A stretch of DNA of 64,000 nucleotides, taken from positions 1 to 64,000 of the forward strand of contig NZ_RCVM01000007.1 in assembly GCF_003686955.1 (NCBI RefSeq), written 5' to 3'. The first letter of the stretch is position 1; every line of letters starts with the position of its first letter. The notes beneath the pieces were generated by a model, which saw nothing but the letters and a program-made list of their open reading frames with translations, searched no databases and was not told where the DNA came from. The DNA is from Streptococcus hillyeri. Lineage in GTDB: Bacteria > Bacillota > Bacilli > Lactobacillales > Streptococcaceae. Shown here piece after piece: positions 40,358 through 49,297 of this stretch. Position numbers and translations under genes: made by a program.

Positions 40358-42019
40358 GTGTCTACAATTACAACAAGTTTATTACAAGAAATGGTACAGG
40401 CGGCAGCTAGTCGTCTTGGAAGCCAAGCAGAGTATGTTAACTCATTGAATGTCTTCCCTGTGCCAGACGGTGATACTGGGACAAACATGAGTATGACCAT
40501 GGATAATGGTGCTAAAGAAGTTGCTGATAAGCCTGCCAATACCGTTGGTGAAGTGGGGCAGATTCTTTCAAAAGGTCTTCTTATGGGGGCTCGTGGAAAC
40601 TCTGGTGTTATCACATCACAACTTTTCCGTGGTTTTGGTAATGCTATTAAAGGTAAAACAGAGCTTGATGGTAAAGATTTAGCGGCAGCTTTCCAATCAG
40701 GTGTTGAAGTGGCTTATAAAGCTGTTATGAAACCAGTTGAGGGAACGATTCTTACCGTTTCTCGTGGTGGTGCAACTGGAGCACTTAAAAAAGCAGAAGA
40801 AACTGATGATGCCATTGAAGTCATGCGCGCAGCTCTTGAAGGGGCAAAACGTGCCTTGGCTAAGACACCTGAAATGCTTCCAGTTCTCAAAGAGGTTGGC
40901 GTTGTTGACTCAGGTGGTCAAGGTCTTGTCTACATCTACGAAGGCTTCCTATCAGCTTTGACAGGTGAGTACATTGCATCAGAAGATTTCAAAGCAACTC
41001 CAGCTGTGATGTCTGAAATGATCAATGCAGAGCATCACAAATCAGTAGCTGGTCATGTGGCAACAGAAGACATTACCTTTGGTTACTGTACTGAGATCAT
41101 GGTGGCTCTTGGACAAGGTCCTACCTATGTTAAAGAATTTAACTATGAAGAATTCCAAGGATACCTATCAGGGCTTGGAGACTCTCTTCTCGTTGTCAAT
41201 GACGATGAAATTGTTAAAGTGCACGTCCACACAGAAGACCCAGGTCTTGTCATGCAAGAAGGATTGAAATACGGTGCGCTTGTCAAAGTTAAAGTTGACA
41301 ATATGCGTGGTCAGCACGAAGCACAACTTGAAAAAGCAGCTGCGCCTGTTAAACAAGAAGCAAAAGAATACGGTTTGATTGCAGTTGTTGCTGGTGATGG
41401 TTTGGCAAACATCTTCACATCACAAGGTGTTGACTACATCATCTCTGGTGGTCAAACAATGAACCCATCAACAGAAGACATTGTCAAAGCAATCGAAGCA
41501 GTTAACGCTAAGAATGTGATCATCTTGCCAAATAACAAGAATATCTTTATGGCTGCGCAATCAGCGGCAGAGGTAGCAGAAGTCAACGCAGCCGTGGTTG
41601 AAACGCGTACCGTATCACAAGGTTTCACTAGTCTATTAGCTTTTGATGAAAGCAAAGCTTTGGAAGAAAACGTCGAAGCCATGACTGCAAGTTTGGCTGA
41701 TGTTGTTAGCGGAAGTGTGACCCTTGCTGTGCGTGACACAACAATTGACGGCCTTGAAATCCATGAAAATGATATTCTAGGAATGGTTGATGGTAAAATT
41801 CTTGTCTCAACACCAAATATGGTTGACGCTTTAAAAGAAACATTTGCGAAAATGATTGATGAAGATAGCGAAATTGTAACCATCTACGTTGGTGAAGAAG
41901 GGTCACAAGAAGTAGCTAGTGAAATCGCAGAATTCCTCGAAGACACCTATGAAGATGTCGAAGTAGAAATTCACCAAGGTGATCAACCAGTATATCCATA
42001 TTTGATGAGTGTGGAATAA
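40358..42019 (+). CDS. fakA: Fatty acid kinase subunit FakA (DAK2/YloV family)
   Basis: FakA phosphorylates exogenous fatty acids bound to FakB for incorporation into phospholipid. The N-terminal DAK2 nucleotide domain shows the Mg-ATP motif FPVPDGDTGTNMSMTM and MGARGNSGVITSQLFRG, then VDSGGQGLVYIYEGF. The middle and C-terminal parts (from about residue 240) are the YloV-type domains that contact FakB. The length, 553 residues, is standard. It starts at GTG 40358 after GAGGGAG, 2 bp behind asp23, so the two are coupled. A terminator follows. Confidence 0.95.
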   Translation: MSTITTSLLQEMVQAAASRLGSQAEYVNSLNVFPVPDGDTGTNMSMTMDNGAKEVADKPANTVGEVGQILSKGLLMGARGNSGVITSQLFRGFGNAIKGKTELDGKDLAAAFQSGVEVAYKAVMKPVEGTILTVSRGGATGALKKAEETDDAIEVMRAALEGAKRALAKTPEMLPVLKEVGVVDSGGQGLVYIYEGFLSALTGEYIASEDFKATPAVMSEMINAEHHKSVAGHVATEDITFGYCTEIMVALGQGPTYVKEFNYEEFQGYLSGLGDSLLVVNDDEIVKVHVHTEDPGLVMQEGLKYGALVKVKVDNMRGQHEAQLEKAAAPVKQEAKEYGLIAVVAGDGLANIFTSQGVDYIISGGQTMNPSTEDIVKAIEAVNAKNVIILPNNKNIFMAAQSAAEVAEVNAAVVETRTVSQGFTSLLAFDESKALEENVEAMTASLADVVSGSVTLAVRDTTIDGLEIHENDILGMVDGKILVSTPNMVDALKETFAKMIDEDSEIVTIYVGEEGSQEVASEIAEFLEDTYEDVEVEIHQGDQPVYPYLMSVE

Positions 42020-42026
42020 AGATGAG

Positions 42027-42056
42027 TCGTTACAGGATTTCCTGTAACGATTTTTT
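42027..42056 (+). terminator. Intrinsic terminator of asp23-fakA
   Basis: The perfect stem TCGTTACAGG/CCTGTAACGA is followed by TTTTTT. Confidence 0.92.
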
Positions 42057-42196
42057 GCTAGGAAAAGAGAAGAAAAATGACAGAACGTAATTTCATACTC
42101 ATCCAAAATCAAAATTATCAGTTTAAGTAAAATCAAGAAGCAATAAATGGCTTGATTTACCAGAGCTTCTTTCGCCATGGTGGTATTCTTATTAGT
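42057..42196. other. Intergenic DNA with a small ORF remnant and hairpin
   Basis: A 17-codon frame (ATG 42077 to TAA 42130, MTERNFILIQNQNYQFK) may be the broken start of a lost gene. GTAAAATCAAG near 42127 can pair with CTTGATTTAC near 42152. Confidence 0.35.
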
Positions 42197-42354
42197 GAAA
42201 CTGTCCAGTGAACAGTTTCAGCCTGAGCTTAGAAACCAGAGAGCGAAGGAGACCTAGGCTTGCCAAGAAGGAATGGAACTCTGTAGGAGGGGAGGTTCTG
42301 ACACTGACTTCGTCAGCTTCATTTCCCACCTCAAAAGGTCTCCCAGACCTTTTG
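42197..42354 (+). repeat. Streptococcal intergenic repeat element, 5' side of ilvBNC
   Basis: GAAACTGT/ACAGTTTC (42197-42204 and 42212-42219) is a perfect hairpin around GTCCAGTG, then GCCTGAGCTTAGAAACCAGA and GAGCGAAGG, which match the 50-bp units found after ilvC. A second perfect hairpin CAAAAGGTCT/AGACCTTTTG (42332-42341 and 42345-42354) follows. Confidence 0.75.
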
Positions 42355-42458
42355 AGCGCCCCACATCACATTAGGAGAAGTGCTAAAAAAATACTAAATA
42401 AAAATTAATTGCCAATAAAAATTAATTGACTTTAACTAAAAATTGTTGCGATTTTATC

Positions 42459-42486
42459 TTGCAATCTTATGTAAAAATGGTATCAT
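42459..42486 (+). promoter_or_regulatory. Promoter of ilvBNC
   Basis: TTGCAA (42459-42464) and TATCAT (42481-42486) are 16 bp apart, with TGG before the -10. Confidence 0.7.
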
Positions 42487-42496
42487 AGTAAGAAAG

Positions 42497-42523
42497 TTTT
42501 TGAATTTTTTGACAATTCAAAAA
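42497..42523. promoter_or_regulatory. CodY-like box inside a perfect inverted repeat
   Basis: TTTTTGAATT-N7-AATTCAAAAA is a 10-bp perfect dyad. Its centre AATTTTTTGACAATT (42503-42517) matches 13 of 15 bases of the CodY consensus AATTTTCWGAAAATT. It lies just after the predicted transcription start, so CodY with branched-chain amino acids would block elongation. No T-box features were seen. Confidence 0.65.
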
Positions 42524-42679
42524 TCAGAAATGTACGAATGATGCTAGACTATTGATTGACAGGGTATTGTTTGAATGCTCTCGCGTCAAACTTCTTGAAA
42601 AAGAGGTTGCTTTGAGTTATAAAATGCTTTGGTTGATGCATTGGCCTGTTTCGGTAATTTTTTAGGAAAGGGAGATCTT

Positions 42680-44386
42680 GTGGAAAAAATAACGTTAGAT
42701 AGACCTAAATCAGGTTCGGAATTAGTGCTCGATACGCTTTTAACGCTCGGTATTGATAGGATATTTGGTTATCCAGGTGGGGCGGTCTTACCGCTCTATG
42801 ACACGCTTTATCATTATCAAGATAGAGTAGTACATGTGCTTGCACGTCATGAGCAGGGAGCGGTCCATGAAGCAGAAGGTTTTGCTAAGTCAACTGGACA
42901 AATTGGTGTTGCTCTAGTGACTTCTGGACCTGGTGCAACGAATGCTATTACAGGAATTGCAGATGCGATGGGAGATAGTGTTCCTCTTTTAGTCTTCACT
43001 GGTCAAGTAGCTACCGCAGGTATTGGTAAAGATGCTTTTCAAGAAGCGGATATGATTGGGATGACCATGCCGATTACTAAATACAATTATCAGGTGCGCC
43101 ATACTGAGGATATTCCTCGGATCATCACAGAAGCGGTTCATATTGCAACGACTGGTAGACCGGGACCGGTTGTCATTGATTTACCAAAAGATATTTCAGC
43201 CAATGAAGTTGATTTTTATTATGAGACGACGGTTCATTTGCCAAGTTACCAACCAACGGTTGAACCAAATGGCTTGCAGGTTAAAAAATTATTAGCCCAG
43301 CTTAGTCAATCTACACGCCCAGTCATTCTAGCGGGGGGTGGGATTGCTTACGCCAATGCTGGCGCAGAATTAATTCAATTTGCAGAACGGTATCAGATTC
43401 CAGTCGTTTCAACACTACTAGGGTTAGGAACGATGCCCATTACCCACGAGCTTTCACTGGGGATGGGAGGAATGCATGGCTCTTATGCTTCTAATATGGC
43501 CTTGACTGATGCGGATTTTATTATTAATATTGGGGCACGATTTGATGACCGTTTGACAGGAAATGTTGCTCAGTTTGCGACAAATGCTGTGGTCGCTCAT
43601 GTTGATGTAGATCCCGCTGAAATTGGTAAAGTCATTAAAACAGCTATTCCAGTTGTAGGTGATGCTAAGAAGACCTTGGAAATGTTGTTGAGTTTTGACA
43701 CGGTTGCTACTAATCATGCTGACTGGACTAGTCAGGTTTTACACAACAAGACTAGAGCACCATTTAGCTATGAAAAAGATGATACTTTTATTAAGCCGCA
43801 AGAAGTGATTGAAGTGATCGGAGAATTGACTAAGGGTGAGGCAATTATTGTCACGGATGTCGGGCAACACCAAATGTGGGCTGCTCAGTTTTACCCTTAC
43901 CAGTTTGGACGTCAGCTCATCACATCAGGTGGTATGGGAACCATGGGATTTGGTATTCCAGCAGCAATTGGTGCGAAATTAGCAAATCCTGATAAGGAAG
44001 TTATCCTTTTTGTCGGTGACGGTGGTTTTCAAATGACCAATCAAGAGTTAGCTATTTTAAATGGCTATGGTGTCCCAATCAAGGTAGTTCTTATCAATAA
44101 CCATTCCTTGGGGATGGTTCGCCAGTGGCAGGAATCTTTCTATGATGAGAGACGAAGTCAATCGACCTTTGATGACGAACCGAATTTCCAATTGCTAGCG
44201 CAAGCCTATGGCATTGCGTCTTACCACCTGATAAATCCAGCGACTTTGAGAGAAGACTTACAAGTTATCTTGGAAAATAAACCGATGCTGATTGAAGTGA
44301 GTATTTCAAATCGAGAGCATGTGTTACCAATGGTTCCAGCAGGTAAGGCAAATCATGAAATGTTGGGGGTGACCTTCAATGCGTAG
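42680..44386 (+). CDS. ilvB: Acetolactate synthase large subunit
   Basis: IlvB is the TPP-dependent catalytic subunit of acetohydroxyacid synthase, joining two pyruvates or pyruvate and 2-oxobutyrate for valine, leucine and isoleucine. The 568-residue form starts with GTG 42680 behind AAGGGAG, matching other streptococcal IlvB (MEKI...PKSGSELVLDTL). FGYPGGAVLPLYD, the catalytic Glu in ARHEQGAVHEAEG, the FAD-site segment and the TPP motif GDGGFQMTNQELAILN are all present. An upstream ATG or GTG reading to 42629 would overlap the leader and has no ribosome site. It overlaps ilvN by 8 bp. Confidence 0.97.
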   Translation: MEKITLDRPKSGSELVLDTLLTLGIDRIFGYPGGAVLPLYDTLYHYQDRVVHVLARHEQGAVHEAEGFAKSTGQIGVALVTSGPGATNAITGIADAMGDSVPLLVFTGQVATAGIGKDAFQEADMIGMTMPITKYNYQVRHTEDIPRIITEAVHIATTGRPGPVVIDLPKDISANEVDFYYETTVHLPSYQPTVEPNGLQVKKLLAQLSQSTRPVILAGGGIAYANAGAELIQFAERYQIPVVSTLLGLGTMPITHELSLGMGGMHGSYASNMALTDADFIINIGARFDDRLTGNVAQFATNAVVAHVDVDPAEIGKVIKTAIPVVGDAKKTLEMLLSFDTVATNHADWTSQVLHNKTRAPFSYEKDDTFIKPQEVIEVIGELTKGEAIIVTDVGQHQMWAAQFYPYQFGRQLITSGGMGTMGFGIPAAIGAKLANPDKEVILFVGDGGFQMTNQELAILNGYGVPIKVVLINNHSLGMVRQWQESFYDERRSQSTFDDEPNFQLLAQAYGIASYHLINPATLREDLQVILENKPMLIEVSISNREHVLPMVPAGKANHEMLGVTFNA

Positions 44387-44861
44387 AATGTTAACAGCAA
44401 AATTGCAAAATTCGACAGGTGTCCTTAACCGTTTCACAGGTGTTTTATCCCGTCGTCAGGTTAATATTGAGTCCATTTCAGTTGGTCCAACGGATGATCC
44501 TCATATTTCTAGGATTACCATTATTATTGACGTGGCGACTTTGGATGAAGCCGACCAAATCATCAAGCAGCTCAATCGTTTGATTGATGTGGTTAGGGTT
44601 CGTGATATTACTGACCTTCCTCATTTGGAGCGTGAAGTTCTTTTGGTAAAAATTGCTGCGCCTGCAAACAAGCGAGCGGAGATTTTAGCTATTATTCAAC
44701 CCTTTAGAGCTAGCGTTGTTGATGTGGCAACAAAATCCATTACCATTCAGATGACAGGTGACGCGGATAAAATTGAAGCCCTTCTTCGTGTCATTACCCC
44801 TTATGGCATTAAAAATATTGCTCGGACAGGGGCAACGGGCTTCACCAGAGATTTATCATAA
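44379..44861 (+). CDS. ilvN: Acetolactate synthase small subunit
   Basis: This 160-residue regulatory subunit of acetohydroxyacid synthase has an N-terminal ACT domain (MLTAKLQNSTGVLNRFTGVLSRRQVNIESISVG) that binds valine for feedback inhibition, and a C-terminal domain ending FTRDLS. The ATG at 44379 lies inside the end of ilvB; a second ATG at 44388 is possible but MRRM is the usual start. Translational coupling should keep the two subunits in balance. Confidence 0.97.
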   Translation: MRRMLTAKLQNSTGVLNRFTGVLSRRQVNIESISVGPTDDPHISRITIIIDVATLDEADQIIKQLNRLIDVVRVRDITDLPHLEREVLLVKIAAPANKRAEILAIIQPFRASVVDVATKSITIQMTGDADKIEALLRVITPYGIKNIARTGATGFTRDLS

Positions 44862-45917
<1,056 letters not shown>

Positions 45918-45921
45918 AATA

Positions 45922-46218
45922 GTCCAGTGGACTATTTTAGGTCCGAGCTTGAAAATAGCAAGGCGAGGAAGCGGTAATCCCGCGATTTAGGTCTGAGCTT
46001 TGAAACCAGAGAGCGAGGAAGTCAGGTGGACTATTTTAGGTCCGAGCTTGAAAATAGCAAGGCGAGGAAGCGGTAATCCCGCGATTTAGGTCTGAGCTTT
46101 GAAACCAGAGAGCGAGGAAGTCCAGTGGACTATTTTAGGTCCGAGCTTGAAAATAGCAAGGCGAGGAAGCGGTAATCCCATGATTTAGGCCTGAGCTTTG
46201 AAATAAGAAAGTGGGATG
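45922..46218 (+). repeat. Three tandem 99-bp repeats after ilvC
   Basis: Copies start GTCCAGTGGACTATTTTAGG-like at 45922, 46021 and 46120; the third is diverged toward its end. Each copy has two related half-units of about 50 bp containing TTTAGGTC(C/T)GAGCTT and (A/G)GCGAGGAAG, so the array is nested. The same half-unit occurs before ilvB at 42205. No spacers of unique sequence are present, so it is not a CRISPR array. Confidence 0.9.
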
Positions 46219-46303
46219 TTTTAGGTAGGCGCTTAAAAATGAAGAGAGGTCTAGTTTAAGACTTCGATTAGTTATTGCGTCAATCTGTTATTACTATTAA
46301 AAA

Positions 46304-46340
46304 GAGAAGGTTGAGATAATTATGTCCCAACCTCTTTATT
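46304..46340 (+). terminator. Terminator-like hairpin before the S41 gene
   Basis: AGGTTG (46308-46313) pairs with CAACCT (46328-46333), with GATAATTATGTC as a partly paired loop and T-rich sequence after. Confidence 0.55.
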
Positions 46341-46358
46341 CCATTCTGGAGAATTGCG

Positions 46359-47624
46359 ATGCAAAAAATTGATATTTTTGACCAAGTTGTTTTGACAGCT
46401 CAAAATGACTCATCAGCTAAGAAAGATAAAATGGGTGCAAATCCTTTACCATTTAGAAAGCAAATTTCGGAAGAAATGTCAGATGATGATTTTGTCTTTC
46501 TAGTTAATAATTATCTGGCTTCGTTTGGGGTGCTTAGTCATCTCACCTTCTATAAGCCTTCTGATAATCGACCGGTAGGTTTTCGCTTGCGCTATCAGGA
46601 TAAAAAACTCTATGTGATTACAGCAAGAGAGGAGACAGGTCTTGAAAAGGGAGATATTATCATTGCTTTAGATAAGGTGGAGACCAGTCAGTTTTACCAA
46701 GATAATCAAGAGTTATTTGTCTCTAAAACGCCGGAACGTCAGTACATGGATTGGGCGAAATTTTTGGTAAGAACACAGTCTGTTACTGTTTTTCGGGCTG
46801 GTAAAGAGCTTGAAGTTGTTCTTCAAAGACCAACTACTGTATCAAAGACAGAACCATTTGTTTGGAAACTTCTTGATAATGAGACGGTTTATCTCAAAAT
46901 GGAGAATTTTTCAGATGAAGGAGCTATTAGCACACTTTATCAGGAAAGTAAACAAGCTATTGAGAACAGTCCCAACCTTATTATTGATGTTAGAACTAAT
47001 CATGGTGGCTCAGATAGCCTTTATTGGCCTCTTTTTAACTACACTCTAGGTTTAGGGAAAAAGGTGAGTGATTTGCCAGAGGATGATGTTCGGCAAGAGT
47101 TCTTTTATACTGAACGAAATGTTGATTTACGTTTAGAGCAGTTTGAGAAGGATTTGAATTCACCAGATATTACTGAGGAAACGAGACGATTAATTGAGGA
47201 GTTTGCCTCTCTTTTAAGAGCCAATCGTGGTAAGGGATATGTGCCTTATGACTCTGATGAAGATAACGACGTTGATTTTTACGATTCGTATATCGGTCAA
47301 GAATTTCCTAAGAGGGTAGTTGTTTTGGCAGATGTGTATTGTGGATCATCAGGTGATAGTTTTGTGGCTATGATGAAACGGATGCCTAAGGTTACTGTCA
47401 TGGGGAGACCGACAATGGGAATCAATGATTATTCTAATTGTTGTGTCCTACCTTTGGATGATTATCGCTTCATTTTTCCGACATCTAGGTTGCTGACGAT
47501 TGATAAGGGACAGGGACAAACAGATAAAGGTATTGAGCCAGATATTTTGATACCTTGGACAGAGGAACATCTTTCTAGGGATGTTGATTTGGAAAAAGCT
47601 CTGCTATTTCTGAAAGAGCATTAA
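46359..47624 (+). CDS. S41-family serine peptidase without signal peptide
   Basis: This 421-residue protein has a C-terminal-processing-peptidase fold. The middle PDZ-like part includes LEKGDIIIALDKVETSQFYQDN, then a beta domain with IDVRTNHGGSDSLYWPLF and the nucleophile serine in VYCGSSGDSFVAMMKRMPKV, followed by GRPTMGINDYSNCC; it ends GIEPDILIPWTEEHLSRDVDLEKALLFL. Typical S41 proteases are exported and have a signal sequence, but the N-terminus MQKIDIFDQVVLTAQNDSSAKKDK is hydrophilic, so this one is cytoplasmic. GGAG lies before the ATG. It sits between ilvC and ilvA; no functional link to isoleucine synthesis is known to me. Confidence 0.82.
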   Translation: MQKIDIFDQVVLTAQNDSSAKKDKMGANPLPFRKQISEEMSDDDFVFLVNNYLASFGVLSHLTFYKPSDNRPVGFRLRYQDKKLYVITAREETGLEKGDIIIALDKVETSQFYQDNQELFVSKTPERQYMDWAKFLVRTQSVTVFRAGKELEVVLQRPTTVSKTEPFVWKLLDNETVYLKMENFSDEGAISTLYQESKQAIENSPNLIIDVRTNHGGSDSLYWPLFNYTLGLGKKVSDLPEDDVRQEFFYTERNVDLRLEQFEKDLNSPDITEETRRLIEEFASLLRANRGKGYVPYDSDEDNDVDFYDSYIGQEFPKRVVVLADVYCGSSGDSFVAMMKRMPKVTVMGRPTMGINDYSNCCVLPLDDYRFIFPTSRLLTIDKGQGQTDKGIEPDILIPWTEEHLSRDVDLEKALLFLKEH

Positions 47625-47663
47625 AAACTTATCTTGATAAAATTTGAAAAAGGGGAATGAGAG

Positions 47664-48914
47664 ATGCTTACAGCTAAGGATGTGACGGCAGCTTATGCCG
47701 TTTTGAATGGTGTTGTCGAACGTACACCGTTAGAATTTGACCGTTATTTGTCTGAAAAATATGGAGCAACGATTTATCTCAAACGTGAGAATATGCAAAA
47801 AGTTCGCTCTTTTAAAATTCGTGGTGCCTACTATGCGATTCATCAATTATCAGATGAGGAAAAGGCTCGAGGAGTTGTCTGTGCTTCAGCGGGAAATCAT
47901 GCCCAAGGTGTTGCCTATACTTGTAATGAAATGAAGATTCCTGCAACGATTTTTATGCCAGTGACAACACCTCAACAGAAAATTGGGCAGGTGCGTTTCT
48001 TTGGAGGTCAGTATGTGACCATTAAACTGGTCGGGGATACCTTTGATGCGTCAGCAAAAGCAGCGCAAGACTATACCAAGTCAGAAGGGATGACCTTTAT
48101 TGATCCCTTTGACGATGCCAATGTTCAAGCAGGGCAAGGAACAGTTGCTTATGAAATTTATGAGCAAGCTCAAGAAGAAGGGGTTCATTTTGATCAAATT
48201 CTTGTCCCAGTTGGAGGCGGGGGCTTGATTTCAGGAGTAGCGACTTATTTGAAAGATGTTTCGCCAGAAATTGAGGTTGTTGGTGTCGAGGCTTCTGGTG
48301 CGCGCTCTATGAGAGCAGCCTTTGATAAGGGACGACCGGTAGCTTTACCAGAAATTGATAAATTCGCAGACGGTATTGCCGTTGCAAAAGTTGGTAACAA
48401 TACCTATGAAGTGGCTAGGAAATACGTTGACCACCTCGTTGGTGTGGATGAAGGATTGATTTCGGAGACACTGATTGACATGTACTCAAAACAGGGTATT
48501 ATTGCTGAACCAGCTGGTGCAGCAACCATTGCAGCTTTAGAAGTCATGAAAGAGGAAATCGCTGGTAAAACCCTTGTGTGTATCATTTCGGGTGGTAATA
48601 ATGACATTAACCGTATGCAAGAGATGGAAGAACGCGCGCTTATTTATGCCGGATTGAAACACTATTTTGTGGTGAATTTCCCACAACGTCCAGGTGCGCT
48701 ACGTGAATTTGTAAATAATATCTTGGGGCCAAATGATGATATTACCCGATTTGAATACATCAAGCGAGCTAATAAAGGTAAAGGTCCTGTTTTGATTGGG
48801 ATTACCCTTGCAGAGAAAGAAGATTATCAAGCTTTTCTTGAACGTTTATCTGGATTTGACCCAACCTATATTAACTTGCATGGGAACGAAAGTCTTTACA
48901 ATATGCTTGTCTGA
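47664..48914 (+). CDS. ilvA: Threonine ammonia-lyase (threonine deaminase)
   Basis: IlvA converts threonine to 2-oxobutyrate, the first step in isoleucine synthesis, feeding IlvBN. The 416-residue form has a PLP-lysine motif KVRSFKIRGAYYAI, ASAGNHAQGVAYTC, and the PLP phosphate loop VGGGGLISGVATYL. The C-terminal regulatory part (from about 325, HYFVVNFPQRPGALREFVNNIL) is a single ACT-like domain, the short version of the feedback-regulated type. AAAAAGGGG is the ribosome site. It has no obvious promoter of its own, though repeats separate it from ilvBNC. Confidence 0.97.
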   Translation: MLTAKDVTAAYAVLNGVVERTPLEFDRYLSEKYGATIYLKRENMQKVRSFKIRGAYYAIHQLSDEEKARGVVCASAGNHAQGVAYTCNEMKIPATIFMPVTTPQQKIGQVRFFGGQYVTIKLVGDTFDASAKAAQDYTKSEGMTFIDPFDDANVQAGQGTVAYEIYEQAQEEGVHFDQILVPVGGGGLISGVATYLKDVSPEIEVVGVEASGARSMRAAFDKGRPVALPEIDKFADGIAVAKVGNNTYEVARKYVDHLVGVDEGLISETLIDMYSKQGIIAEPAGAATIAALEVMKEEIAGKTLVCIISGGNNDINRMQEMEERALIYAGLKHYFVVNFPQRPGALREFVNNILGPNDDITRFEYIKRANKGKGPVLIGITLAEKEDYQAFLERLSGFDPTYINLHGNESLYNMLV

Positions 48915-48962
48915 TTTGGTCAAATATGGTCAAAAAACCGGAAAAATACGTTATCATTTTTC

Positions 48963-48990
48963 TTGACTCCCTAAGGAAATGGGGTATAAT
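48963..48990 (+). promoter_or_regulatory. Strong promoter of a short transcript
   Basis: TTGACT (48963-48968) and TATAAT (48985-48990) are 16 bp apart. A terminator begins only 24 bp further. Confidence 0.75.
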
Positions 48991-48996
48991 TATTTT

Positions 48997-49045
48997 ATAA
49001 ATATTGAACTAGAGGAGTTTGTCGCTGTGGGGGCAGACTCTTTTG
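48997..49045 (+). ncRNA. Candidate small RNA of about 50 nt
   Basis: A consensus promoter would start transcription near 48997. A 9-bp stem GAGTTTGTC/GGCAGACTC (49015-49023 and 49032-49040) with TTTT stops it at about 49045. No ORF with a ribosome site lies between. The product would be a short hairpin RNA, or the start of an attenuated leader for the SPFH operon. Confidence 0.45.
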
Positions 49046-49059
49046 TCATATTTAAAAGT

Positions 49060-49073
49060 TTTTGACGTCAAAA
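49060..49073. promoter_or_regulatory. Palindrome TTTTGACGTCAAAA
   Basis: This perfect 14-bp palindrome is extended to AAGTTTT/AAAACTT with one extra base. It lies 13 bp upstream of the -35 of the next promoter, a position for an activator or repressor. Confidence 0.45.
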
Positions 49074-49086
49074 CTTAACTTTCTAC

Positions 49087-49115
49087 TTGACTTTTATCAA
49101 ATTTGTTCATAAAAT
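49087..49115 (+). promoter_or_regulatory. Promoter of the SPFH operon
   Basis: TTGACT (49087-49092) and TAAAAT (49110-49115) are 17 bp apart. Confidence 0.7.
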
Positions 49116-49150
49116 TATATTAAATCAACCATACAAAGAGGTGTGGAAAT

Positions 49151-49297
49151 ATGAAGACAATTTGGTTAGTCTTGTTGTGTGCGTGGGTGGCCATTTTTGG
49201 AGCCCTATGGGGAAATAATTTTAAGGAGGTCTCTTATGAACCCTGTTGTTATTGTATTGATAGCTTTACTATTTGTAGCTATACTTGTGTTTATTAG
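49151..49297 (+). CDS. Small membrane-peptide ORF overlapping the SPFH gene
   Basis: ATG 49151 follows AGAGGTG (49137-49143) and opens 48 codons to TAG 49295-49297. The peptide starts MKTIWLVLLCAWVAIFGALWG, a plausible single membrane helix, then NNFKEVSYEP and a cysteine-rich tail that runs in a different frame over the first 62 bases of the SPFH gene. It may be a small partner of the SPFH protein or only a leader that couples translation. The tail lies in another gene's frame, so only the N-terminal part is convincing. Confidence 0.4.
   Translation: MKTIWLVLLCAWVAIFGALWGNNFKEVSYEPCCYCIDSFTICSYTCVY

Noticed and set aside
41452-41883. 143-codon minus-strand frame inside fakA
   Set aside because: Shadow of a strongly coding gene on the other strand; no ribosome site.
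42380-42680. T-box or other amino acid riboswitch in the ilvB leader
   Set aside because: No AGGGTGGNACCGCG-type sequence or T-box stem was found; the CodY-like dyad accounts for the visible structure.
45922-46218. CRISPR-like array
   Set aside because: The copies follow each other without unique spacers, the period is 99 bp, and no cas genes are present.
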